Below, one piece after another: positions 1 through 8,124 of a stretch of DNA of 64,000 bases. Positions within the stretch are counted from its first letter, which is position 1. Every line of letters starts with the position of its first letter. Origin of the DNA: Solirubrobacter pauli (lineage in GTDB: Bacteria > Actinomycetota > Thermoleophilia > Solirubrobacterales > Solirubrobacteraceae); contig NZ_RBIL01000003.1 in NCBI RefSeq assembly GCF_003633755.1, positions 1 to 64,000 of the forward strand. The letters run 5' to 3'. A model generated the notes under the pieces. The model ran no database searches. It was not told the origin of the DNA and worked only from the letters and a program-made list of their open reading frames with translations. The position numbers and the translations under genes are program-made.

Positions 1-1
1 G

Positions 2-622
2 ACGGTCTCCACCGATCAGCCCGGGATCCAGTTCTACTCGAGCAACGGCAACGCGGTGGCGCTCGAGACCCAGCACTTCCCAGACTCGCCCAACCGCCCG
101 GAGTTCCCCTCGACGGTCCTACGCCCCGGGGAGACCTACAAGACCACCACGGTTCTGAGCTTCGGGACCGATAACGTCACCCGTGCCTACGACAACGTCT
201 CCGGCACCGTCCCGGCGACGCTCGCGCTCACGCTCGGGACTCCCGCGGCCTTCGCCCCGTTCACGCCCGGCGTGACGAACACCTACGAGGCCTCGATGAC
301 CGCCAGCGTGATCAGCACCGCCGGCGACGCGACGCTGAGCATCGCCGACGCGAGCTCAGTCGCCAACGGTCACCTGGTCAACGGGGCCTTCTCGCTGCCC
401 GAGCCGCTCCAGGCCCGGGCTCGCAACGCCGCCAACACCGCCACGACGTACGCCAACGTCGGCTCCTCCGCCTCGCCACTGACCCTGCTGACGTGGAACG
501 CCCCGGTATCCAACGATCTGGTCACGCTCGGCTTCAGCCAGCTGATCAAGGCGACCGACGCACTGCGCACCGGTACCTACGACAAGACGCTGACCGTCAC
601 GCTGTCGACCACGACACCGTGA
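2..622 (+). CDS. Aldose 1-epimerase (galactose mutarotase-like), C-terminal part, with shared C-terminal domain
   Basis: The gene enters from the left edge; reading frame 2 is open from the first complete codon. The first ~55 residues ([45 protein letters not shown]) match the conserved end of the GalM family, which interconverts alpha and beta aldose anomers. The catalytic His and most of the enzyme lie outside the window, so activity and any signal peptide cannot be judged. After the mutarotase ends, about 137 residues form the domain also found at the C-termini of the proteins at 2409, 10881, 23517 and 43200, closing with TLSTTTP. That tail is not part of normal GalM and argues for an exported enzyme. 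Family call is firm; location is inferred. Confidence 0.85.
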   Translation, partial: TVSTDQPGIQFYSSNGNAVALETQHFPDSPNRPEFPSTVLRPGETYKTTTVLSFGTDNVTRAYDNVSGTVPATLALTLGTPAAFAPFTPGVTNTYEASMTASVISTAGDATLSIADASSVANGHLVNGAFSLPEPLQARARNAANTATTYANVGSSASPLTLLTWNAPVSNDLVTLGFSQLIKATDALRTGTYDKTLTVTLSTTTP

Positions 623-752
623 TCGCCGGCGGCCGCGACGCGCTGGTCCGGCGCGTCGCGGTCGCACGGGGTCCGCGTCCAATCGTCGCTCAATGCCTCG
701 GCGCCTGCTGCCGATGACGGAACCATCCGGCCCTTGGTGATTGCGAGCTTCC

Positions 753-1763
753 GTGTCTGAACAGGTTCATGTCCTCGTCGTACGCGTCGGGGGCCTCGAA
801 TGGGCGCTGCCGATGACGGCTGTCGAGCAGACCTTCAACTTGGGCGCGTACACGGTTCGCCGGGCCGGCGGCGGCGACATCGTGAACTTCCGCGGGCGGG
901 TGATCGAGTTGCTCGACCTCGGCGAGCGCCTGCAGATCGAGCATGAGCCGCCGGTGGCGGCGGTGGTCGTGTGGGCGGCGGGCAGCCGGCGCGCGTTGGC
1001 CGTCGAAGGGCTGGTCGGCCAGTTGCTGCTCGACCGGATCGAGCTGCCCGCGCTGGCGAGCAGCGATCTCGTCAGCGGGGTCGTGCTGCACGAGGACCAA
1101 GTCGTCCCGATCCTCGAGCCCGGCGCGATCGTGGGCGCCTGGAGCGTCGGCGAGGCCGGCGGCCTCGGGTTCACGGAGATGCAGCAGAGCGCGCTGCGCG
1201 AGATCGCGAACATCGGCTCTGGGCACGCTGCCACTGCGCTCTCGCAGTTGCTCGGCCGTCAGGTCGACATGGGCTACTCGGAGGCGCTGCTGACCGGTCT
1301 CGCCGAGGCGATCGACCGCATCGGCGCACCGATGAGCCGCTCAGCGCTCGTCGACACGCCGATCCAGGAGGACGGCGGCACGGTCTTGCTCGTGTTCCCC
1401 GACGACACCGGTGAGCAACTCTGCGAGCTGCTGGGCACGACCCTCGCCGAGGAGCTGGGCCGGACCGCGCTGCAGGAGGTCGGGAACATCCTCGCCACCT
1501 CCTACCTGAACGCGATCCACGAGATGACGGGGATGCAACTCGAACCGGAGCCGCCCACGGTCAACGTCGACCTGCTCGGCCGGATGCTCTCAGAGAGCGC
1601 CGCGAGCGGCGGGAATCCGACCGATCCCACCATCCTCATGCGCTCCCAGTTCACGGTCCAGGCCTCGACGGCCAAGTTCTCGTTCCTGTTCGTGCCGCGG
1701 ATCGGTTCCGTCGAGACGCTCCTCGACGGCCTCGGTGTCGGTACGCACGTCACCACCCCCTGA
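753..1763 (+). CDS. CheW-like / CheC-like fusion protein
   Basis: About 336 residues. Residues ~1-125 look like a CheW adaptor domain (VLVVRVGGLEWALPM, then VNFRGRVIELLDLGERL, and a QVVPILEP strand). Residues ~135-335 are a CheC/CheX-type phosphatase: it has both characteristic ExxN active-site helices, EIANIGSGHAATALSQLL and EVGNILATSYLNAI. CheC enzymes dephosphorylate CheY-P; CheW couples receptors to CheA. No other chemotaxis gene is visible nearby, so its partners must lie elsewhere or it serves a non-motility signalling array. GTG 753 was chosen because it gives a typical CheW N-terminus; TTG 741 in the same frame is possible, and neither has a clear ribosome site. Confidence 0.82.
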   Translation: MSEQVHVLVVRVGGLEWALPMTAVEQTFNLGAYTVRRAGGGDIVNFRGRVIELLDLGERLQIEHEPPVAAVVVWAAGSRRALAVEGLVGQLLLDRIELPALASSDLVSGVVLHEDQVVPILEPGAIVGAWSVGEAGGLGFTEMQQSALREIANIGSGHAATALSQLLGRQVDMGYSEALLTGLAEAIDRIGAPMSRSALVDTPIQEDGGTVLLVFPDDTGEQLCELLGTTLAEELGRTALQEVGNILATSYLNAIHEMTGMQLEPEPPTVNVDLLGRMLSESAASGGNPTDPTILMRSQFTVQASTAKFSFLFVPRIGSVETLLDGLGVGTHVTTP

Positions 1764-1831
1764 ACGGGCATGCCGTGATCCGCGGGCCGTCCTTATCAGC
1801 CCGTGAGCCGAACCGGTCAACGTGGGCGAGT

Positions 1832-2188
1832 GTGAAGCGCTGGCTCACGGCTTTGGTGTTGACGATCGGGGTGCTCGCCGCCACCCCGGGCGCCGCCGTG
1901 GCGGCGGGTCCGAGCTACGACGTGCCGCAGGGATTCACGCGCTGTCCGCATGCCGTGGCGTGGCACGGGTTCTTCAAGTGGGCTTCGGCGCGGCACACGA
2001 CCTGTGCCGCGGCGTCACGGTTCATGCGCAGCTACGCCGCCCGCGCCCACGGCACCACGATGCCGCGTCATGTCGCCGGCTACGCGTGCCGCATCCACTA
2101 CTGGCGCGACGCGGAGGACAACGTCTACGCGAGCCGGCACGTCTGCACGCGCGACGACGTCGCCATCCGGTTCTACGGGATGGTCTGA
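1832..2188 (+). CDS. Small secreted protein, function unknown
   Basis: About 118 residues. Starting at GTG 1832 gives a textbook signal peptide: VKRW, a hydrophobic run (LTALVLTIGVLAATP) and an AVAAG cleavage site. An in-frame GTG at 1775 would add 19 polar residues before it, so the later start is preferred. The mature part has four cysteines (in RCPHA, TTCAA, YACRI, HVCTR), enough for two disulfides, and is rich in His, Arg and aromatic residues. No family was recognised. It follows the CheW-CheC gene by 68 bases in the same direction. Confidence 0.6.
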   Translation: MKRWLTALVLTIGVLAATPGAAVAAGPSYDVPQGFTRCPHAVAWHGFFKWASARHTTCAAASRFMRSYAARAHGTTMPRHVAGYACRIHYWRDAEDNVYASRHVCTRDDVAIRFYGMV

Positions 2189-2216
2189 CCAGCGGGCCTC
2201 GCTGAGGTCGCCCGTT

Positions 2217-2233
2217 CGACCCACGATGGGTCG
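2217..2233. terminator. Candidate stem-loop terminator
   Basis: CGACCCA (2217-2223), loop cga, TGGGTCG (2227-2233): a perfect 7-bp stem shortly after the small secreted gene. No T-run follows. The rest of 2189-2408 shows no gene and no clear promoter. Confidence 0.35.
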
Positions 2234-2408
2234 CGGCCGTTGCCGTGGGTCCTCCCCGTGTGAGACCATCGGGAGATCCGATCCAGGGGGGCGGGGATGA
2301 TCGATCTGATCGGCGGTGACGGGCGGGTTGGGGCCGCCGTCGGGTTCGCCTGCCCTGCCTGCGGTGCGCCGTGAGGCGCCGATCTCACTATCTAGAGCGG
2401 GGGCTCAG

Positions 2409-5291
2409 ATGCAAACCAGGCATCGACCATGTCAGCGAGAGGGCATCGCCACCCGGTGGCGGGCACGACCGGGCGTGGTCGCATACGTGTTACTTACCGT
2501 ATGTCTGTCGTCACTGGTCGCCACCGGTTCCACGGCGAGCGCGCAGTCGTCGTCGTGTGTGAACCAGTATCCGGGCGACCCCGGCAGCGTCGCCACGAAG
2601 CCGTCGGAGCTGGCGGCGGCGAAGGCCAGCTGGGAGACGCCGGAGTACGGATACTACACCGGTCACAATCCCTCGACGCCGGGCACGGCGGTCAATGCTC
2701 CGTGGCAGCTCGCCGCGGTGAACGCGTCCACCGCCTTCGCCAAGGGGTACTGCGGGCAGGGCGTGAAGCTCGGCATGATGGACTCGGGCTATCGGACCAC
2801 GCACGAGGGGTTCCAGACGCCGCTGATCAGCCCGGTGAGAGGGTCGGGCGTCTTCGGCACGTCGGGCTTCGGGTACCGGAGCGCGACCCCGTCGAATCCG
2901 TTCGTCGCGGGCGAGCCGTTCACCGTGGACGGTGACACGGCGCGCACCAGCGACTACTCGCACGGCACCGGCATGCTCGGGGTGACCTCGGGCATCCGCG
3001 ACGGCAAGGAGCAGCACGGCATCGCGTTCGGCTCGAACATGTTCGTGGCCAAGACCGGCGGATCTGACAGCCAGTCCCACGGTCCCTTCCACGACTACGT
3101 GTACTGGCGCACCGCCAACCAAGCCCTCGTGGACGCCGGCGCCGAGGTCATCAACAGCAGCTGGGGCTCGTTCGTCCAGACGCTGGACCGGACGCGGTTC
3201 GACGGCCTCGGGCGCGATCTCGGCGCCGACGGCAACCGTGCCAACGCCTACCAGCTCCCTGGCAAGGACAGCGCCAGCGCGACGGCCATGGCGTCGATCA
3301 TCCCCAACGAGTACCTGAAGGACCTCGAGTACCAGTACTTCTTCTTCAAGAAGAGCTACTTGCCGGGTGGCATCCAGTACAACCCGAACTACCCGGGACG
3401 CTCGTTCATGGAAGCCATCTGGGATTCCATCAAGGACAGCGGCACCGTCAACGTGCGGTCGGCCGGCAACAACGACTGGAGCAATCCGTACTACCGCCCG
3501 GCGTATCCCGTCTTCAACCCGTGGGCGGAGAGCCAGTGGGTGGCCGTGGGCGGCGTGCAGCCGCCGACAGCGGCCAACCCCGAGTTCACCAAGCAGTTCA
3601 ACTTCAACGAGGCGGGGCTCGCCAAGTGGTTCACCGTCTCCACGCCTTCGACCAACGTGCGCACCACGAGCAGTGCGGGTGACACGAGCTATTCGAACTC
3701 CAGCGGCACTTCACCGGCGACCCCGGTGGCGTCGGCCGTGATGGGGGTCCTGCTCTCCCGGTATCCGGACATGAACGCCAAGCAGGTGCGTGAGCTGATG
3801 CTCACCACGGCGAACAACAAGATGTCGGACGGCGTGCGGTTCCTCGGCACGGGTCAGACCTCCCCCACCGGCGCATCGATCGCTTGGACCGCTCCCGACG
3901 GGCTCCCGGACGACCGGTGGGGCTGGGGAATCCCCGATTTGGCCAAGGGCATGGATGGTCCCGGCCAGTTCCTGAGCCCCATGACGTACAACCTGCAGCG
4001 GCCCTTCGACGTCTGGCGCAACGACATCGGCCAGGTCGCGATCAAGGAGCGGGAGCGGCAGGACCTGGCGTGGCTGGCGGCGTACCGGCAGCAGGGCATC
4101 GCGCTCGCGGGCGAGTACAGCCCCAACGTCCTCAAGCCCGACGGCTCGCTCGACCCGCAGGCCTTCATGCTGCAAGGCATCCTGGCCGACCCGAACGTCC
4201 AGGTGATCACCAACGGCCATCCCGAGCTCTACGACAAGATCCCGTACGCGGACGCCGTCAAGTGGCGCAAGGAATGGATGGATGCGCGCGCCGCCGACAT
4301 CCAGCACAAGATCGACAACCGGCTCTACACGCCCTCGCTGACCAAGCAGGGTCCCGGCACCTTGCTCCTGGCGGGCGACAACACCAACGCGGGCGGCACG
4401 ACGGTCGAGGGCGGCAAGCTCTCCATCACCGGCTCGCAGGCGGGCTCGGTCAGCGTGAAGGGCGGCACGCTCGGCGGAACCGGCTCCGTGGCGGGCGGCA
4501 TCGACGTCGACAGCGGGACGCTGCAGCCGGGTCTCACGGCGCAGGAAGCCGCGGCGCTCTTCACCGACGACCCCGGCACCGCCCTGCGCGCCGGCGGCAA
4601 CGTGCGGCTCGGAGGCGCGAGCCATCTCGTCGTGCCCGTACGCGGCGCCAACGACTACGGGAAGCTCCGCGCCGACGGGGACCTCGTGCTCGGCGGCGAG
4701 CTGGTCCTGGACCTCCAAGAGGACCTGAAGCCCGGCGCGGCGCTGACGATCGCGACCGGCCGGTCGCTCACCGGCACGTTCACGGGGCTGCCCGAGGGCA
4801 GCTACCTGCGGGTGGACGATCACGTGTTCCAGGTCTCGTACCTCGACAACAAGGTCACGCTCACGCTCGTGGCGGAGCTGACGGTCGGCGGCACCGTCCC
4901 GGCGGTGCTGTCGCTCACGCTCGACGCGCCGGCGTCGTTCGGCGCGTTCACCCCGGGTGTGGCCCAGGAGTACTCGGCCTCGACCAAGGCCAACGTCATC
5001 TCGACCGCCGGCAACGCGACGCTGTCCGTCGCGGACCCGAGCGACACCGCCACCGGGAAGCTCGTCAACGGCGCGTTCTCGCTGCCGCAGCCTCTGCGGG
5101 CCAGCGGAGGGGGCGACTTCCTGCCCGTCGGCGGCGTCGCGGCTCCGATCACGTTGAAGACGTGGTCGGCGCCGGTGTCCAACGACGTGGTGACGGTCGC
5201 GTTCCGGCAGGCGATCGGCACCAACGACGCGTTGCGCACCGGCACCTACTCGAAGACGCTGACCTACACGCTCTCCACCACCGAGCCGTAG
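2409..5291 (+). CDS. Secreted S8 (subtilisin-like) protease with autotransporter-type repeat and shared C-terminal domain
   Basis: About 960 residues. ATG 2409 follows a GAGCGGGGG ribosome site and begins a long signal peptide (hydrophobic VVAYVLLTVCLSSLVA, cleavage near TASAQ). The catalytic triad is visible: Asp125 in MMDSG, His185 in SHGTG, Ser435 in GTSPATP. Residues ~640-700 (GPGTLLLAGDNTNAGGTTVE, then GGKLSI and GGTLGGTGSV) match the passenger-associated beta-strand repeat of Gram-negative autotransporter proteases. No outer-membrane barrel follows; instead the last ~134 residues are the shared C-terminal domain ending LSTTEP. It probably acts outside the cell; its substrate is unknown. 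A hairpin terminator follows the stop. Confidence 0.88.
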   Translation: MQTRHRPCQREGIATRWRARPGVVAYVLLTVCLSSLVATGSTASAQSSSCVNQYPGDPGSVATKPSELAAAKASWETPEYGYYTGHNPSTPGTAVNAPWQLAAVNASTAFAKGYCGQGVKLGMMDSGYRTTHEGFQTPLISPVRGSGVFGTSGFGYRSATPSNPFVAGEPFTVDGDTARTSDYSHGTGMLGVTSGIRDGKEQHGIAFGSNMFVAKTGGSDSQSHGPFHDYVYWRTANQALVDAGAEVINSSWGSFVQTLDRTRFDGLGRDLGADGNRANAYQLPGKDSASATAMASIIPNEYLKDLEYQYFFFKKSYLPGGIQYNPNYPGRSFMEAIWDSIKDSGTVNVRSAGNNDWSNPYYRPAYPVFNPWAESQWVAVGGVQPPTAANPEFTKQFNFNEAGLAKWFTVSTPSTNVRTTSSAGDTSYSNSSGTSPATPVASAVMGVLLSRYPDMNAKQVRELMLTTANNKMSDGVRFLGTGQTSPTGASIAWTAPDGLPDDRWGWGIPDLAKGMDGPGQFLSPMTYNLQRPFDVWRNDIGQVAIKERERQDLAWLAAYRQQGIALAGEYSPNVLKPDGSLDPQAFMLQGILADPNVQVITNGHPELYDKIPYADAVKWRKEWMDARAADIQHKIDNRLYTPSLTKQGPGTLLLAGDNTNAGGTTVEGGKLSITGSQAGSVSVKGGTLGGTGSVAGGIDVDSGTLQPGLTAQEAAALFTDDPGTALRAGGNVRLGGASHLVVPVRGANDYGKLRADGDLVLGGELVLDLQEDLKPGAALTIATGRSLTGTFTGLPEGSYLRVDDHVFQVSYLDNKVTLTLVAELTVGGTVPAVLSLTLDAPASFGAFTPGVAQEYSASTKANVISTAGNATLSVADPSDTATGKLVNGAFSLPQPLRASGGGDFLPVGGVAAPITLKTWSAPVSNDVVTVAFRQAIGTNDALRTGTYSKTLTYTLSTTEP

Positions 5292-5307
5292 GCGCCACGA
5301 ACGGCCA

Positions 5308-5337
5308 CGATGCGCCGGCCATGCGGCCGGCGCATCG
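5308..5337. terminator. Bidirectional hairpin terminator
   Basis: A perfect 13-bp stem (5308-5320 with 5325-5337, arm CGATGCGCCGGCC) and a 4-base loop lies between the convergent S8 protease and DUF456 genes. Confidence 0.7.
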
Positions 5338-5359
5338 GGGTGCGCTGGCACGCGCGGGC

Positions 5360-5887
5360 TCAGGTCAAGACGGCCGCCAGCCAGACGGCGGCGGCCAGCA
5401 CGGCGGCGGACAGCTCGATGAGGATCGAGAGGCCGATCGCGCGAAGCGCCTTGCGCGTCGAGAGCCACGCTGGGGCGTGCGGCCCGAGCCTCCGTCGCTC
5501 CTCGACGTAGATGCCGAGCGGAAAGCCCACGAAGAACCCGACGACCGGGATGACGAAGAAGCCGACGCCGGCGAGCAGCAGGCCGATCACGATCGAGCGT
5601 CGTGGAACCCCGGCGTTGCGCAGCTGGCGACCGGGCACGAGCAACTTGAGGACCTGAGAGCCACCGATCACCACGGACACGGCGGCCAGCACGGCCCAAG
5701 CGGTCGTTGAGCCGACCGCGATCGCCCATACCGCGATCGCGGCCCAGACGAGCAGCGCGCCGGGGAGCACGGGCACCACGACGCCCACGATGCCGACCGC
5801 GATCGCAAGGCCGACGAGCAGGACCCCGACGTCGCTCACTCGACCGCGGCCCGTTGCGGAGACGATGACGTCGGCATCTGAGGGCAC
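5360..5887 (-). CDS. DUF456 family membrane protein
   Basis: About 175 residues, with at least four hydrophobic segments (GVLLVGLAIAVGIVGVVVPV, LLVWAAIAVWAIAVG, IGLLLAGVGFFVIPVVGFFV and a C-terminal helix). The pattern VVVPVLPG near the N-terminus, GVPRRS and the VGFFVGFPLGIYVEE end are typical of DUF456 proteins, small integral membrane proteins of unknown role in actinobacteria. The frame opens at GTG 5887; a GTG at 5839 (VSDVGVLL) would remove a polar leader and may be the true start. It converges on the S8 protease gene and diverges from the RHH-methyltransferase gene. Confidence 0.8.
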   Translation of the reverse strand: MPSDADVIVSATGRGRVSDVGVLLVGLAIAVGIVGVVVPVLPGALLVWAAIAVWAIAVGSTTAWAVLAAVSVVIGGSQVLKLLVPGRQLRNAGVPRRSIVIGLLLAGVGFFVIPVVGFFVGFPLGIYVEERRRLGPHAPAWLSTRKALRAIGLSILIELSAAVLAAAVWLAAVLT

Positions 5888-5984
5888 AGGGTACGGCGGG
5901 GTGCCGGTTCACGCGTCGCGTTCACCAGCCGCCCGGCCAGGCGAGCGATCGGTCACCGATGCGGTGGTGCGGCAGCGTCAGCTG

Positions 5985-6866
5985 ATGCGGACAAAGCTCG
6001 AGCTCGATGACGATGTCATGGCCGCCGCCAAGAAGCGTGCTGCCAGCGAACGTCGGTCCCTGGGCTCCGTCGTCTCCGAGCTCGCCCGACGCGGACTGAC
6101 GTCAACGCCCGCTCTGGGTGCGGCGATGGAGAATGGCCGCATGAACCTGGCTGCGCTGTGGCACGACCTCGAATGCGGCGGGTACCGGGAGGACCTGCCG
6201 GCCTGGCGTTCGCTGGCGGCGGAGACCGGCGGTCCGGTGCTCGACATCGGAGCGGGAACCGGACGCGTGACGCTCGATCTCGCCGATCGAGGCATGACGG
6301 TGGTCGCGCTGGACCGCGAGTCGGCGCTGCTCGCGGCACTCGAACACCGCGCGGAGGGGCTGGCGGTCGACACCGTCCACGCCGACGCACGCGAGTTCGC
6401 GCTGGCCCGACGGTTCTCGCTCGTCGTGGTGCCAATGCAGACGCTGCAGCTGCTCGGAGGACGCCCGGGACGCGAGGCCTTCATGAAGTGCGCGGGCGCT
6501 CATCTGGAACCGGGCGGGCTGATCGCTGCGGCGCTGGCGGACGCGATGGACTGCTTCGACGACGAGCACCCGGCGCCACCGCCGCCCGACGCCCGAGATG
6601 TGATGGACGTGCGGTACACGAGCCAGCTCGTGGCGGTCGTCGAGGAGGGTGGACGCGCGGCGCTGCACCGCCGGCGCGAGATCCGCGGAGCCAACCGGCG
6701 CCTGGAGGTCGAGGACGTCGTGGTTCGTCTCGACCGAGTCTCCGCGGAGGAGGTCGAAGCCGAAGCAGCGCAACTCGGCTACCTGGTCGAACCGCAGCGC
6801 CGGGTGCCCGAGACCGAGGAGTACCTCGGCTCGACCCTCGTCGTCCTGCGCAAGCCGTCGCAGTAG
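5985..6866 (+). CDS. RHH antitoxin-like domain fused to SAM-dependent methyltransferase
   Basis: About 293 residues in one uninterrupted frame. Residues 1-45 (MRTKLELDDDVMAAAKKRAA, SLGSVVSELARRGL) look like a ribbon-helix-helix VapB-type antitoxin N-terminus, a DNA-binding fold. From about residue 53 (MNLAALWHDLECGGYREDLP) it becomes a class I methyltransferase with motif I VLDIGAGTGRVTLDLA, acidic VVALDRE and a post-I segment. The methyltransferase could also start alone at ATG 6141, which has GGAGA about 8 bases upstream. So this is either a real DNA-binding methyltransferase or the remnant of an antitoxin gene joined to a neighbour. Methyl acceptor unknown. Confidence 0.75.
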   Translation: MRTKLELDDDVMAAAKKRAASERRSLGSVVSELARRGLTSTPALGAAMENGRMNLAALWHDLECGGYREDLPAWRSLAAETGGPVLDIGAGTGRVTLDLADRGMTVVALDRESALLAALEHRAEGLAVDTVHADAREFALARRFSLVVVPMQTLQLLGGRPGREAFMKCAGAHLEPGGLIAAALADAMDCFDDEHPAPPPPDARDVMDVRYTSQLVAVVEEGGRAALHRRREIRGANRRLEVEDVVVRLDRVSAEEVEAEAAQLGYLVEPQRRVPETEEYLGSTLVVLRKPSQ

Positions 6867-6986
6867 CTTGCCTCCCGCCAACGGCGCCCATCTGTTCACT
6901 CGACACACAACCCCCTCCGGTCGGGGGGATCGAGTCCGCGCCGTCCCCGGCCACGAGCACCACGTGACTACCGTCGAAGACGCAGC

Positions 6987-7000
6987 CGCAAGCGCTTGCG
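6987..7000. promoter_or_regulatory. Perfect 14-bp palindrome, LacI-type operator candidate
   Basis: CGCAAGCGCTTGCG is a perfect palindrome with the CG-centred GCAA/TTGC pattern typical of LacI-family operators. It lies 50 bases before the small gene at 7051, in the 184-base gap after the methyltransferase. A C5/G5 hairpin (6911-6927) lies upstream in the same gap. No LacI gene is visible in the window. Confidence 0.4.
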
Positions 7001-7050
7001 CGACCCGGCTACTTCCTCCCCAGCCCCCAATCCATAAGGAGACCCCTGAG

Positions 7051-7164
7051 ATGTTCAGCCGCCTCCTCCAGCTCCTCATCCGCGAGATCCCCGAGCCGGG
7101 TGTGTTCCAGCCGGGCCCGCGTGGTCCGTACCGCCACCAGGGCGGGCGCGGTCAGGCAAACTGA
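7051..7164 (+). CDS. 37-residue peptide, function unknown
   Basis: ATG 7051 is preceded by a strong AAGGAG (7036-7041) at good spacing, the clearest ribosome site in this area, so translation is likely. The product starts with an amphipathic hydrophobic segment (MFSRLLQLLIREI) followed by a Pro/Gly/Arg-rich tail (PGPRGPYRHQGGRGQ). It ends 6 bases before the thioesterase start, so the two probably share a transcript and may be coupled. No family recognised. Confidence 0.55.
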   Translation: MFSRLLQLLIREIPEPGVFQPGPRGPYRHQGGRGQAN

Positions 7165-7170
7165 CCCACG

Positions 7171-7863
7171 ATGAGCGCCCGCGAGATCCCGCCCTTCCCC
7201 AGCGTCGGGCGGGTCTTCGCGGAGTCGCGGCTCGTCGGCCCCGGTGACACCGGGGTCGACGGGCGCGTGCGGCTCGACACGCTCGCCGACTGGCTGCAGG
7301 CCGTCGCGTACGCGGACGTGGTCGATGCCGGCCTGCAGGACCTCGTCCTGTGGGTGGTGCGCCGCACGGCGCTCCACGTCGAGCGGTTCCCGCGGCTCGG
7401 CGAGCGCGTCGAGGTCGAGACCTCGTGCAGCGCGCTCGGCGCCCGCTGGGCCGAACGCCGGACGCGGCTCCCGGGCGTCGAGGCCGTGGCGCTCTGGGTC
7501 GCGATCGACCCGCAGACGCTGCGCCCCGCGCGGATCGACGCCATGCAGGACGTGTACGGCGAGTCCGCCGGCGATCGGCGTGTGCGCGCGGGCCTGGTCC
7601 ACCCCTCCCCGCCCGCCGACGTGACCGCGACGCCGTGGACGTTCCGCCACGCGGACCTCGACGTGGCCGACCATGTCAACAACGCCGCGTACTGGCAGGC
7701 CCTCGCGCACGAGCCGGACCTGCCCGAGCCGCTGCACGTCGAGATCGAGCATCGCGTCCCGTCCACGCTGCAGCCGGCCACGCTGCTCAGCCACGAGGAC
7801 CGCCGCTGGATCGTGCACGAGGACGGCACGGTCGCCGCCTCGTTCCTCCTCCGTCGGCCCTAG
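7171..7863 (+). CDS. Acyl-ACP thioesterase family protein
   Basis: 230 residues, the usual length for bacterial members of the FatA/FatB-like family, with two hotdog domains. The first (VDGRVRLDTLADWLQAVAYA to VALWVAIDPQTLRPARI) and the second (RHADLDVADHVNNAAYWQAL) are both evident; the second holds the conserved D-x-HVNN-x-x-Y segment used in catalysis. The family hydrolyses acyl-ACP to free fatty acid in the cytoplasm. Chain-length preference cannot be read from sequence. ATG 7171 lies 6 bases after the peptide gene. Confidence 0.85.
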   Translation: MSAREIPPFPSVGRVFAESRLVGPGDTGVDGRVRLDTLADWLQAVAYADVVDAGLQDLVLWVVRRTALHVERFPRLGERVEVETSCSALGARWAERRTRLPGVEAVALWVAIDPQTLRPARIDAMQDVYGESAGDRRVRAGLVHPSPPADVTATPWTFRHADLDVADHVNNAAYWQALAHEPDLPEPLHVEIEHRVPSTLQPATLLSHEDRRWIVHEDGTVAASFLLRRP

Positions 7864-7953
7864 CGCCGGATGGGGGCCTGATCCCATGGCCCACCCGCAC
7901 ATCGCGGCCTAGGTTGCGCTGCGAGGTCCCCTGACACAAGCGAGGTGACGCGC

Positions 7954-8124
7954 ATGAGCCTGCTGCACCGACTGCTGCATCGCGAGCCGGACGCGGAGAC
8001 GCCGTGCCCGCGCTGCGGAGTGCCGTCCCCACCCGATGACGTCAAGTGCACGGCGTGCGGCTGGGACATGCGCGAGGCGTACCACGACGACCTGAGTGGC
8101 GCGGATCACGAGGCGGTGCGCTGA
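7954..8124 (+). CDS. 56-residue zinc-ribbon protein
   Basis: ATG 7954 follows GAGGTGA (7942-7948). The 56-residue product has two CxxC knuckles (CPRCG and CTACGW) separated by about 12 residues, a compact zinc ribbon, after a short MSLLHRLLHREP helix and before an acidic tail. Such small ribbons often act as regulators or protein-binding modules; nothing more specific can be said. Its stop overlaps the likely start of the next gene. Confidence 0.65.
   Translation: MSLLHRLLHREPDAETPCPRCGVPSPPDDVKCTACGWDMREAYHDDLSGADHEAVR

Noticed and set aside
4330-4520. Passenger-type repeat as evidence for a Gram-negative donor or diderm host
   Set aside because: No outer-membrane barrel, and composition is the same as the neighbours; noted as a domain swap only.
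3711-5912. Very long open frame on the minus strand opposite the S8 protease
   Set aside because: Arg/Ala/Gly-rich translation with no domain; a mirror of the codon pattern of the GC-rich protease gene.
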